Origin: Straminergon stramineum
Taxonomy: Eukaryota; Streptophyta; Bryopsida; Hypnales; Calliergonaceae
NCBI GenBank assembly: GCA_963920665.1
Contig: OY987270.1
Span: forward strand, 16,084,019-16,148,018
DNA length: 64,000 bases
Direction of reading: 5' to 3'
Below are positions 23,701 to 34,489 of this stretch, in pieces (positions within the stretch are counted from its first letter, which is position 1; the number at the start of each line of letters is the position of its first letter). The notes under the pieces were generated by a model that made no database searches, was not told where the DNA came from, and worked only from the letters and a program-made list of their open reading frames with translations. Both the position numbers and the translations under genes were made by a program.

Positions 23701-23934
23701 GCCAGAAAACATGAGTTTGAGTTTCCCCCCTTACAAAGTGGAGGGAAGGCGTTCAAACTTTTCAAGTACCGCTCCCCCCTTTTCTGAGGAATAACTCCAG
23801 AAAATCCTAAAACTAAGGCATTCAATACTAAGTGATCAAAAGTTAATTAAGTAATAAAGAAAGCAAATTGGTTTAGGAAGTGGAGATTTGGAAAAGCCCT
23901 TTTTCCTAACATTTCATTTCTCCTTCATCCATCC

Positions 23935-24785
23935 TTGTGGTCATGTCAAATTCAACGTAACCATTTCCTATTTTAATTTTTGGAGGGAGTAAATTGAGAG
24001 GAGACCTTCCCTTTTAGGGGAAATCATGTACAAAAAAAATACTAACATCGTGGGATGCACAAAGAAGAAATCTTCTTATCTACATAAGAAGTGGTTTAAG
24101 AAATGGAGACTTGGGGAAGCTCTTCTTCTTGACATTTTATTTTTCCTTCGTGGTCATGTCAAATTCAACGTGACCATTTCCTATTTTAATTTTTGGAGGG
24201 AGTAAATTGAGAGGAGACCTTCCCTTTTAGGGGAAATCATGTACAAAAAAAATACTAACATCATGGGATGCACAAAGAAGAAATCTTCTTATCTACATAA
24301 GAAGTGGTTTAAGAAATGGAGACTTGGGGAAGCTCTTCTCCTTGACATTTTATTTTTCCTTCGTGGTCATGTCAAATTCAACGTGACCATTTCCTATTTT
24401 AATTTTTGGAGGGAGTACATTGAGAGGAGACCTTCCCTTTTGGGGGAAACCATGTACAAAAAAAATACTAACACCGTGGGATGCATGAAGAAGAAATCTT
24501 TTTATCTACATAAGAAGTGGTTTTAAGAAATGGAGACTTGGGGAAGCTCTTCTAATTGACATTTTTTTTTTCCTCATGCTCATGTAAAATTCAACATGAC
24601 CATTTCCTATTTTAATTTTTGGAGGGAGTACATTGAGAGGAGACCTTCCCTTTTGGGGGAAACCATGTACAAAAAAAATACTAACACCGTGGGATGCATG
24701 AAGAAGAAATCTTTTTATCTACATAAGAAGTGGTTTACGAAATGGAGACTTGGGGAAGCCCTTCTCCTCATCATTTCATTTTCCA
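23935..24785 (+). repeat. 213-bp tandem repeat, four copies
   Basis: Landmark ATGTACAAAAAAAATACTAA occurs at 24026, 24239, 24452 and 24665, an exact 213-base period. Because 213 is 71 codons, short ORFs repeat in phase; they are not considered genes. Element 2 carries three copies (37060-37760). Confidence 0.95.
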
Positions 24786-25069
24786 TCCTCCAACATAGGA
24801 ATTTCAATATAGTCCTCCCCTTGATACATCAAGGGGATTTAAAACACATTTGAAGGGGTGAATGAATATTCAATTTATTGAAGATTAAAAAGTTAGGAAA
24901 TGACACTTTGAATGGTTTTTATCTTACAAGTACAAGGTTTAAGAGTTCAAACATTTTTACGACATATAATGAAAAGCAACTCACATGTGTGTCATTTTAT
25001 CCATCCTAAAAAATAGAAGTACATTACTTTTGGACTCGCATACATGGAGAAGGTCCATGGTTTTTCTAT

Positions 25070-25112
25070 AGGGTTTAGGGTATAGGGTTAGGGTTTAGGG
25101 TTTGGAAAACCC
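25070..25112 (+). repeat. Degenerate TTTAGGG telomere-like tract
   Basis: About six units of TTTAGGG, TATAGGG or TTAGGG. This is the plant telomere motif, here interstitial and inside a transposon. The inverted copy is at 36795-36831. Confidence 0.8.
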
Positions 25113-25329
25113 TCTTCAATTTCTCTAATTAGTCATACTAAAATTTCTGTATTTATAGACTAATTCTGTAGTATTTACTAACTACGAGCATTGAAGGACA
25201 TGTCAATTATAGTGTATGGAAGATGCAATTAAGCTTGACTTCATTAGAGTTGGAGATGGCTCACATCTTGTGGTATGTTGGTTCCTGCACTGACGTGACT
25301 TTAAGATAGAGGTGAATATAGGTCTTGGG

Positions 25330-26645
25330 CGAGTTCAGGTCTTGGGCGACCGCGAGTCTTGGGCGACCACGGGTGAGGGCGAGTTCGAGTGTTGTTGTTG
25401 TTGAGCCCAATTTGGTGGATTGGGGGGCGACCTCGGGTCATGGGCGACCGCGGGTGAGGGCGAGTTCGAGTCTTGTTGTTGTTGAGCCCAATTTAGTGGA
25501 TTGGGGGGCGACCTCGGGTCATGGGCGACCGCGGGTCTTGGGCGACCGCGGGTGAGGGCGAGTTCGAGTCCTGTTGTTGTTGAGCCCAATTTGGTGGATT
25601 GGGGGGCGACTTCGGGTCATGGGTGACCGTGGGTGAGGGCGAGTTCGAGTCTTGTTGTTATTGAGCCTAATTTGGTGGATTAGGGGGCGACCTCGAGTCT
25701 TGGGCGACCGCGGGTCATGGGCGACTGCGGGTGAGGGCGGGTTCGAGTCTTGTTGTTGTTGAGCCCAATTTGGTGGATTGGGGGGCGACCTTGGGTCATG
25801 GATGACCGTGGGTGAGGGCGAGTTCGAGTCTTGTTGTTGTTGAGCCCAATTTGGTAGATTGGGGGGCTACCTCGGGCCTTGGGCGACCGCGGGTGAGGGC
25901 GAGTTCGAGTCTTGTTGTTGTTGAGCCCAATTTGGTAGATTGGGGGGCGACCTCGAGTCATGGGCGACCGCGGGTGAGGGCGAGTTCGAGTCTTGTTGTT
26001 GTTGAGCCCAATTTGGTGGATTGGGGGGCGACCTCGGGTCTTGGACAATCGCGGGTGAGGGCGAGTTCGAGTCTTGTTGTTGTTGAGCCCAATTTGGTGG
26101 ATTAGGGGGCGACCTCGGGTCATGGGTGATTGCGGGTGAGGGCGAGTTTGAGTCTTGTTGTTATTGAGCCTAATTTGGTGGATTGGGGGGCGACCTCGGG
26201 TCTTGGGCGACCGCGGGTCATGGGCGACTGCGGGTGAGGGCGAGTTCGAGTCTTGTTGTTGTTGAGCCCAATTTGGTGGATTGGGGGGCGACCTCGGGTC
26301 TTGGGCGACCGCGGGTGAGGGCGAGTTCGAGTCTTGTTGTTGTTGAGCCCAATTTGGTGGATTGGGGGGCGACCTCGGGTCTTGGGCGACCGCGGGTGAG
26401 GGCGAGTTCGAGTCTTGTTGTTGTTGAGCCCAATTTGGTAGAATGGGGGGCGACCTCGGGTCTTGGGCAACCGCGGGTGAGGGCGAGTTCGAGTCTTGTT
26501 GTTGTTGAGCCCAATTTGGTGGATTGGGGAGCGACCTCGGGTCATGGGCGACTGCGGGTCTTGGGCGACTGCGGGTCAGGCGAGTTCGAGTCTTGTTGTT
26601 GTTGAGCCCAATTTGGTGAATTGGGGGGCGACCTCGGGTCTGGTA
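25330..26645 (+). repeat. 81-bp tandem repeat, fifteen copies
   Basis: The landmark GAGCCCAATTTGG recurs 15 times, mostly 81 bases apart (about 99 in units with an extra GGGCGACCGCGGGTCTTG segment). As 81 is 27 codons, long ORFs stay open on both strands (27-residue repeats such as RASSSLVVVEPNLVDWGATS); they are artefacts of the period. Element 2 has five copies (36115-36590). Confidence 0.95.
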
Positions 26646-27125
26646 GGGTGACTGCGGGTCCACGGGCGATTACTTGTCTTAGACAAGGCGACTGTGGGTC
26701 TAGGGGCGAATGTGGATCCTGGACAGGGTGATTGCAGGTCCTGGACAGGGCGACTGCGGGTCCTGGGCAGGGCGACTACGGGTCCTGGGGCGACTGCAGG
26801 TCCTGGACAGGGCGACTGCGGGTCCTGGGGCGACTACAAGTCCTGGACAAGGCGACTGCAGGTCCTGGACAGGGCAACTGCGGGTCCTAGGGCGACTGCA
26901 GGTCTTGGACAGGGCGACTGCGGGTCTTGGGGCGACTACAGGTTCTGGACAGGGCAATTGTGGGTCCAAGGGCGCATGCGGGTCCTCTGGAGGGTGACTA
27001 CTGGTTCTGGGCAGGGCGACTGCGGGTCCTCTAGAGGGCGACTGTAGGTCTTTTGAGGCGCGTGTGGGTCCCCTGGGAGGCGCCTGCGGGTCTTTTGGGG
27101 CGCCTGCGGGTATTTGTGAGGCATT
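26640..27125 (+). repeat. GGCGACTGCGGGTCCTGGACA minisatellite, right block
   Basis: Roughly twenty degenerate units of about 20-24 bp built on GGCGACTGCGGGTCCTGG. The inverted counterpart is 35690-36110. ORFs here are repeat artefacts. Confidence 0.85.
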
Positions 27126-27449
27126 ACTCTCTTTAGGCTCCGACTTCATGTCTTTGCCTCACAAGTCGCCAAGTACTTCCCACCCGCGGTCGCCTAGGAG
27201 CGTGAACCCGAAGTCGCCCTATCTATAATTGCCTATAGCCGTGGTCGCCCACACCCGCATGCGCCCCTTTAGGATGCCATGTAGAAGACACATGTTTGCC
27301 ACATGGCATCCAGGTGGCCTCACGGGCAGGGTGAATTTTAAAAAAAAGTCAAAGCTAAGTTTGACTCTATTAGACGGACAAGAGGGTCTACTTGACGTGT
27401 TGGACGTCGTGTTCGTCGTGTTGTCGAACTGTCCGCCGGAACAACCATG

Positions 27450-27457
27450 GTTGATAT
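27450..27457. repeat. 8-bp hAT target duplication, pair B (left)
   Basis: GTTGATAT directly follows the CATG end of hAT element 1. Its partner is ATATCAAC at 38538-38545, the exact reverse complement, beside hAT element 2. Confidence 0.9.
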
Positions 27458-27693
27458 GCATGTCTATGTTTTTTTGGAGATCACAAGAAAACATGACCAG
27501 GTTTTGTCTAACACCACTAAAAACATGTCCGTCTACAATGACATCTATTTATTTTCCAATTTAGCCACTTACGTTTTCCTCAACATCAAACCAAATTCTC
27601 ATTCATGTGGATGTTTATTGTCCAACGCAAGGTGTTTTAGAAAATAGGTTACGTTTTTGGTAAACAACACAAAAACACAATTTTCTTATAGTG
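27450..27693 (-). mobile_element. CACTA element, terminal fragment split by hAT and inversion
   Basis: Begins with the 8-bp target site GTTGATAT (27450-27457) at the hAT end and runs to TTTTCTTATAGTG, the CACTATAAGAAAA terminus, at 27693. The next three bases ACT (AGT on the minus strand) match the AGT that follows the other terminus at 39560-39562. The remaining part of this element is at 38538-39559. Confidence 0.8.
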
Positions 27694-27696
27694 ACT

Positions 27697-28594
27697 AGAA
27701 GAAAATGAGGGGTTTTGCGACAACTATTTGCAACTGGTTTTGTAGTTGCATGAGACGTTTGCAACTACTTGACAATTAAGAGCCCACCATTGCAATAGAC
27801 AAGTTGTACTCGTTGCATATCAGTTGCAAAAATTTTAAGGATGTTTCTCATCCAACAACCTACTTGAAAGTTTGTCAATGAACTCTTTTGATGTGGTTGC
27901 TTATGTGGAAGTTATTTGTGTGCGACTAGTTTGCAACTAATGTGCAACTAACATGTAATTGGTTTGCTACTTTTATACAACTTGTCTATAATTCATAGAT
28001 TTGGAAATTTTAATTTGCCAAATCCAAAAATTTCTTAAACTTTTAATATTTATAGATTTTTGTAGATTATAAAAATCTACAAAGTGTAAAAATCTACAAA
28101 ACGTAGAAATATAAGAATTTCATTATCAAAATTCATTACACAAGAATGTTATAACTTATAATTCTTATATGTCTAACCTAATGGTGTTCATGACAATTGA
28201 TATGGGACAATTAATAAAAGACTTAATAGTAGTTGTATTTTAGTTGTTTCCTAGTTGCATGCTAGTTGTATTTTAGTGAAAGTCTAGTCATTTTTTAATC
28301 AAACTTTAGTCGAATTGTAGTCGTACTGTAGTTGCAGTCTAGTTGCAATGAAATTGCTTTGCTATCAAATTTAGATTATATGCAATTGTGGATAGACACA
28401 TTGGACTCTACAAAATGTAAACTTGTCCACATTGACAATTTTGATGAATATTGGATGTAAAATACCTTACATTAATTCTTATGGTTAGTACCAATGACAA
28501 GTTGCATCAAGAGTTGGACACTAAAGTAGACTTGGTTGCTAGAGTCCAACAATATACGTATCAACACTAGCGAGATTCAACTCCTGCTTTTTTC
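27697..28594. other. AT-rich stretch with recurring GTTGCAACTA and CTAGTTGCA motifs
   Basis: From about 27710 to 27980 TTGCAACT-type motifs recur; from about 28225 to 28350 TAGTTG or TAGTC motifs recur about every 10-11 bases. The two blocks are roughly inverted versions of each other. No gene is seen; it may be the degenerate end of an unclassified element. Confidence 0.4.
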
Positions 28595-29972
28595 TTGTTT
28601 CAAGTTTATGAGTTGCAATGCAATATGTACCTTAGCATACTCACTTTTGAAAAGAATCAAAAACTATCAAATGAGCAATTCAACAATGCATGGGAAACAA
28701 TAGACAAGTTTGACAATATGCGGAATCTCCTTTATAAGATGATAGTACGAAAAGATCTTATTTTGACTAATTGGTCAACTCTTTTTTATCTTATTGCTGA
28801 TTTGGGAGTAAGAGCATTATTATATTATGTAAATCTGGAGAAAAAATTAAGTCAATGTCGGCGAGAGGATTTATTGAATATACCCCAAAGAAAGATTCGG
28901 ATTGTAGACCAACATACTAAAATGAATCCAAATTTCTTAGCTCAAAAAGACATCCAAAATAAGTGGAGATTAGGATTGACCCAATTACAAGAGCACATGA
29001 AGAACCAAGGTGATATTATTATCTTATTGACTACAGTGACAAATCGTAAAGCTGTTGCATAAAGAGGTGAGCTGACTACTAGTCACTATTTATACAACCT
29101 CCAAAATGGATATATCAGATTATCCAAGACCTTGGATGCCCTTGAAAAAGGGATTTTACTTATAAGTAATGTCAAAGAAATATCTGTGTTTGATTTACGG
29201 CTTGCAACACATCAACCTTCACCTTGGATTACATTAAAGACTCCAGTTCAAGGTTCATCTCTTACCTAACGATTTTTGGGACATTACTATCATATGTTTG
29301 ACAACATAGCTATTGAAAGTCCAATTCCTTCCTGGAAAGCCCTAGAATGGCTTGTGGAAGACCATGGATTATCAGTTATAGAACATGAGCCATATGACAA
29401 AGTCTATGAGCATATATCTACGAATTGGCAAGAGAACCCCCCAGCAGTAGTGGTAACTAATAACCACTTTTGCCCATGTAAGAGAAGGTACAAATGGAAT
29501 CCCAAAGCCACAATTGATTCTATATTGGCCAATTATACCAAGAGCATTGGATAGTGTAGTATCATGTGCTTGAGCCTATGGATCTTTTCATGAGGAGCAT
29601 ATTACACACACAGATCCAGTATGTTTTCGAGCAGCTATCTTCTATGATTTCTTGAGGATGATGTGTGAGACTCATGGTATTATCATTAATGTCAATAAAT
29701 TTGATAAATTATACCTAGAGTTCCATATTTTGACCAAGATCCAATATGGAAGCACTCGATGGTTTCAAGTACTAGAAGTTATGGTCATTACTTATTTCTT
29801 CTGGGGAGCCCATCCGTCGATTATCAATCAAACAAATCGACACAAGCCTTTGACACGATGGTTAGCAAACCAATGTTCCAACAACCCTAAATTGCTTGAG
29901 GAAAATCTGGATATTGAGAGAACAACAACTAGAGCACATACGAAGCGGATTCGACATCAAGACCAAAGATGA
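28595..29972 (+). pseudogene. Unrecognised decayed ORF upstream of a polypurine tract
   Basis: One frame from 28595 to 29554 (about 320 codons) is interrupted only by TAA at 29060 and at about 29269; a shifted frame continues at 29652-29972. Segments include NMRNLLYKMIVRKDLILTNW, CRREDLLNIPQRKIR, PSWKALEWLVEDHGL and HFCPCKRRYKWNPKATID. No family is recognised. It sits just upstream of a polypurine tract and LTR start (30015-30028), where some plant Ty3/gypsy lineages such as Athila carry an extra ORF. That role is inference. Confidence 0.35.
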
Positions 29973-30014
29973 AACAAAAGACCTAAATACTATTGACAAG
30001 GTCGTCAATAGGCT

Positions 30015-30025
30015 AAGTAGGGGGC
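30015..30025 (+). other. Putative polypurine tract
   Basis: AAGTAGGGGGC is followed by TATGTAGACC, giving a TG LTR start at 30028. This is the expected layout at the 3' end of an LTR retroelement, though short purine runs can occur by chance. Confidence 0.4.
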
Positions 30026-30027
30026 TA

Positions 30028-30987
30028 TGTAGACCAAAAATTTAGAAAAGGATTAGTAATTTTAGAAAAAATAGCTTATTAGGGGCCCTTTATTAGAAAA
30101 TATACAAAATAAAGTTAGAAATAAAGTTAAAGTATCCCTAATAGTGTAAATAGGGATATTTACCTAGAATGAATGAAAAATAAAAATAAAAATAAAAACA
30201 TACAACTTGGATGAATGAGGTGTGACTTAGGTCACACCTTTTCACAAAAGTAATGCCCGTTTGTTTTTAGAACTATAAGAACTTAAAAATAAATAAAAAC
30301 TACGGCATTGTGAGATCCAATTTTTTTTTATAAATATATTATATTGTGTATTATGTTTATTGTGCTTATGGTTATTATGCAAGATTGCATTGGTATAATT
30401 TAAGTTTGTCGAAATTCTTGCTAGGATTTAAGTTGAAATTTATAATTGTGAGATTTGTGATTATAAGGATTTGTATTTGTTATCATGAGAAATTAAGTAG
30501 ATGTGTTTGGGTGTCTTGTGGAGAAAATTGTGAGTGTCTGGTTATCATTGTGTTATTCTATACAATTTGTGCAATTCCGGGAGAATTGCTAAACTCACAA
30601 TTTGAGAATGTTCTCTCCATCTTTGAAGTTACTTTTGTGAGATTTTCAATTTCAAATTTGTCAGAGTTGTAAGAGATCAAGAATTTGAGGAATGAGGATG
30701 AATTTTAAATCAATACTGACTAGGGAAGAAAATTCTTGGATACTGAAATTCGACTGAATTGAGAGGCGAGAACAATTTGGTGTCGCATTGCTGGATACAC
30801 CCCACGAATCTACAACCAAAGAAGTTAATTGTTGCAATCACGAGAGATTCAAGCTTCTCATTTAAAGTTGCGATCGGAGTTGCTACAGCGCTTGGCTTGG
30901 CTTCATTTTAGGTTCTTCAAAATTTGGAAAGTTTGGTCAAAATTGGATGGTTGATGGGGTCATGCAGATCAAATCGATTGAGTGAAT
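30028..30987 (+). mobile_element. 5' part of a large retroelement LTR, split by copia
   Basis: Starts TGTAGACC after a polypurine tract and continues to the copia 5' LTR at 30988. Inferred to be continuous, before the copia insertion and the inversion, with 19160-20404 read on the minus strand. No second LTR copy is available to check it. Confidence 0.4.
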
Positions 30988-31156
30988 TGTTAGATAGTTA
31001 ACTAGCTTAGCATAAGTTAGACATAGAGTCACACCTGTTAGTTTAATGAATAGACACAACTATTCATTTGTTGTATATAAACTATCTTATACCTTCTCTT
31101 ATCATAATAATATATGAACATATTTTGCCTTCAATATCTTTGCTTTCCATTCTATA
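30988..31156 (+). mobile_element. Copia 5' LTR (169 bp)
   Basis: Starts TGTTAGATAGTTAAC, ends CATTCTATA, and is followed at once by the primer site TGGTATTAGAGC. The matching 3' LTR lies on the opposite strand at 20405-21509. Confidence 0.9.
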
Positions 31157-31168
31157 TGGTATTAGAGC
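31157..31168 (+). other. Copia primer-binding site (initiator Met tRNA)
   Basis: TGGTATTAGAGC differs by one base from the TGGTATCAGAGC primer site used by plant copia elements. Confidence 0.85.
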
Positions 31169-33436
31169 TGATATGAATCGATCTGACCATGTGTTTTCCT
31201 TCACAGCCCAGTGTTGCATGCTCCAGGGAAGACGTGCTTGACCTATTCGTCGTTGAAGAAGAAAGAACTGAAGATGATAATCATTTATGATTTGTTAATG
31301 GTTTTTTTCAACTTCCAATCAAACCTACATTTCAAGAAATCACTAAAGAACAATAGCAATGAGAAGAACCCAACGAAGAACAACAAGTTGAATTCACGAA
31401 TGTTGCATATATAATTTCAAATGCCCCTGCAAGTTTTATTAGTGCACTAGCTACATTTAATGAGCTACATCCACATTTTTTTGTTGAAGATGGAAGTTTC
31501 ATGACTCTGGCTATTCATTAGGAATTTTAAGACATACAATAATGGCCAACCTTGGATTAAGTTCAGCTTCAAGAGCTTACTATATTCCACTGTTAAGTGC
31601 TACAATCTATGCAACATGGAGCATTAAGCTAGAAATGCTACTTGCCCAGTTTGAATTGTGGACTATTGTTGATGGTATTGAGGTTGCACCTCCTGTCTTT
31701 GATGTTAACCCCTAAAGTTCTACGACTATGTTTTCACTGAAAATGCTTCAAAACTGCCATTTCTAGTACAAGTGCCAAATTTGGAAAACCCCCCTTTTTT
31801 TTGACACATTTAACCATAGGATCTTGTAGTATACTGATTTGAGAGCATGTGGTAAAAATTTCAAAAATTTCCACAACATGGATTGCAAGATATAAGCATT
31901 TAAATTCATTGAAATCATTTTTTGGGCCCTACAAAAAACAGGGCAGTTGCACTTCACAAGCTCACTTTTCTATGAAAAAATGTCCAAAATGGTGGTGCTT
32001 CTTTGGATTCTTTTTCCTAGACAAGTTGGCCACATGCTTGAAAATTTTCAGATCATTTGGAATTGTACAACATATAGGAAAAAAAATAGTAAGTCGATAG
32101 TAGTAGAAAATGATTCAAAATACTAAATTTTTAAGAATTTAATTATGGAATTGAAAATGGCAATCCCAATGGTTGCAATGTTATAATAAACAATCTACAT
32201 TGTATGATTTTATTTTTTTCCAAAAATATTGAAAATTGAGTAAGATAAAGGACTTTGAAGTTTATTTTAGAGTAGTGAATCTATAACTGCCCGCAAACAA
32301 AAAATCCTCATCATTTTTGACTCCTTGATCAAAATGGAATGATTCAAAGCTTTCCAAGTATATATAACTCTAGAAAACCAATTTCAAATTTCAGTTTTTG
32401 AAAAAAGTGATTTTAAAAAATCTGCCTGGACTGCCCATTTACAAAAAAAAGCAACATATTAGGCCATAACTTTTGACTCGTATTTCCAAATGTCATGAGA
32501 TTTGTTGCATCTGAAAGATATTCCTTGTACCCACCTTCTATTAAAATTTGGGTCAAAAATATGGAAATATCCAACCACACGTACCTGCCCAAAATTGCTA
32601 TACAACCAAAAAATGCAGGTTGGTCCTTTAGGGGTTAATGGTCTCTCTGCCTGGAAGTTAAAAGAATCTAAAGCAAGATCTGATATTCTCTTACATTGTG
32701 GTGAGAAACAATTAATCTCACTTTGTCCTTTATTCACGTCAAAAAAAGTTTGGGAGCGCGTAAAACAATTATATGAAAAATCCAACAAAGCCAATCAAGT
32801 CCATCTTCACAAACAATTGTGTCACCTCAAATGTTTGAATCTGATGATGCTATCAAATTCCTAGAAACCTAGCAATCTTTACTACAAGAAGAAACCATTG
32901 CTGGATGCATTTTCACAAATTCATAGCAAGTTAATTTATTACTAGGAGCACTTCCAAACTCCTGGAGTGTTTTTATTACAATCAAAGGTGGAATAGCAGA
33001 TTTGACATTTCCATATCTGCTCTCTAATATTCTCCAACAACATGCAAATAACTGCTCCAAAATTGGGTATTCCAAGACCACCACATTCCATGCTAAAGGA
33101 AAGTTTCATAAACCTTAGTCAAATAAGCCATCAAAATCTCGTTTTCAAAAATCGAGTTTACAGGCTTCTAAACTCCTTGCTCGACTTCCAACTAGTCAAC
33201 CTTGTGTCATTTGCCATTATTGTGGCATACTTGATCATAAGGCTAATGAATGTTGCAAAAAAAAGCGTGACCTCAGTCTTAACAAAACACTAATCAATAA
33301 CTTCACTATTGATGATACAACATATTTGTTCTTAGCTATTGTCAACACTTCAATTAATTGCGAACACTAGTACTTGGACTTCGGCACTAGCCAACATATG
33401 TCTCCATTCAAACATCTCTTTTGAGATTATCAAGAG
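31169..33436 (+). pseudogene. Copia gag and protease remnants, interrupted by T3
   Basis: Decayed plus-strand coding sequence with several stops. A zinc knuckle CHYCGILDHKANEC (CX2CX4HX4C) lies at 33212-33253, and the protease-type motif YLDFGTSQHM at 33371-33400, where active copia proteases have D-S-G. A TTAA element (31709-32634) interrupts the gag frame. Gag packages element RNA and the protease cleaves the polyprotein; neither is intact. Confidence 0.8.
31709..32634 (-). mobile_element. TTAA-flanked 0.93-kb element, copy T3 (reverse orientation)
   Basis: Left end CCCCTAAAGTTC, right end CCTTTAGGGG, bounded by TTAA at 31705-31708 and 32635-32638. Its left part is the reverse complement of the right part of T1 and T2. 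It sits in the copia gag region. Confidence 0.9.
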
Positions 33437-34489
33437 TTGGATAACCCCAAGACAATTTTATTAGGTGATAACAACTCACACAACACTTTAGGATTTGGTT
33501 CCATCTTAATTAAACTCCCCAATGGCCACACATTACTAGTTCAAAATATTCTCTTTGTACCAAGCTTAGCAAAGAATTTGCTTTCTATAACTCAAGTCAC
33601 AAACTCTAGCAATACAATTATGATCTTCACAAAAGATACATGTATTATTAAGACCACTAATCCTAGCAATCGTCAATGCATGACTTTTTGGATTTCCAAA
33701 TCTGGCAATCTATTCTCTTTGGGAATTGGTATTGATCCTCCCATTGAAAGCAATGTAGTTACATCTATTGGAACATCAAGTAAGTCTGACTTGCTCACTT
33801 TAAAGTGGCATTATCGACTCGGCCATCTTAATATTTGCTCTTTGAGCGTCATGCAAACCCAAGAATTAGTTACAGGTCTACCTCCTCTCAAATCTACACT
33901 TTCTTTATGTGTTGATTGTACTTTAGGCAAACAACATCAAACACCCTTACTTTCTAGACCTGCTACAAGAGCCATAGCCTTGCTTGCTCTTATTCATACA
34001 AATTTATGTGGCCTGATGCAAACTCCTTCTTTTGGGGGAGCTCACTATTTTCTTATTTTTGTGGATGATTATTCACATTATACTTATATCTACTTCCTTC
34101 AGAAGAAATCTGCAACCTTTCACCATTTTCTGGAATACCAAGCATTGGTGGAAAATCAAACCAATCACAAAATCTTGATCTTACGCTCTAACAATGGAGG
34201 TGAATTCACTTCTAAAAAATTCACTCAATTTTGTTCAGAGCAAGGCATTCAATGTCACCTCACCAACCCATATAATCCTTCCCAAAATGGTGTTGTTGAG
34301 CAAAAGAATCGAACTCTTGTTGAATCTACCTACAATATGCTTCACGCTACTCAATTATCCAACTCTTATTGGGATGAAGCTGTATATACAGCATGTTATT
34401 TACAAAAGTACTCTTACACCTCAACTTTAAATCAATCTACACCTTATCAACTTTGGACAAGCACAAAACCACATCTCAGTCATTTGTGA
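33437..34489 (+). pseudogene. Copia integrase region, catalytic residue changed
   Basis: A 350-codon open frame contains the gag-pre-integrase motif WHYRLGHLN, CVDCTLGKQHQTP, the core segment HTNLCGLMQTP, FVDDYSHYTYIYFL, and NGVVEQKNRTLVE. In active copia integrases the first catalytic Asp lies in HxDLCGP; here it reads HTNLCGL, so that Asp is Asn. The second (DDYS) and third (Glu in the NGVVEQKNR segment) are present. The frame ends early at 34489 and coding continues with disruptions. Integrase inserts the element's DNA copy into the genome; this one is probably dead. Confidence 0.85.

Larger units (their letters stand above)
23040..27449 (+). mobile_element. hAT-type non-autonomous element 1 (4.41 kb)
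   Basis: Ends are CAGGGTTGTTCTG and, inverted, CATGGTTGTTCCG, matching at 11 of 13 positions. CAGGG-type ends and 8-bp target duplications are typical of the hAT superfamily. No transposase or other real ORF is present. The interior is a GC-rich minisatellite at both ends (about 23240-23700 and 26640-27120), four 213-bp tandem repeats, a telomere-like tract and fifteen 81-bp repeats. It is the inverted partner of 35332-38537. Its two flanks come from different insertion events, so it is a recombinant of two original copies. Confidence 0.85.

Noticed and set aside
24239..24853. Repeated ORF beginning MYKKNTNI
   Set aside because: It recurs because the 213-bp unit is a multiple of three; no homology or protein-like conservation between frames.
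23240..27125. CRISPR-like regularly spaced repeats
   Set aside because: Units are contiguous degenerate minisatellite copies without unique spacers, in eukaryotic DNA.
25325..27149. Long ORFs on both strands (up to 327 codons) rich in Pro, Arg, Gly and Ser
   Set aside because: They follow the 81-bp and 20-24-bp tandem repeats in several frames at once and have no start, domain or codon signal of their own.
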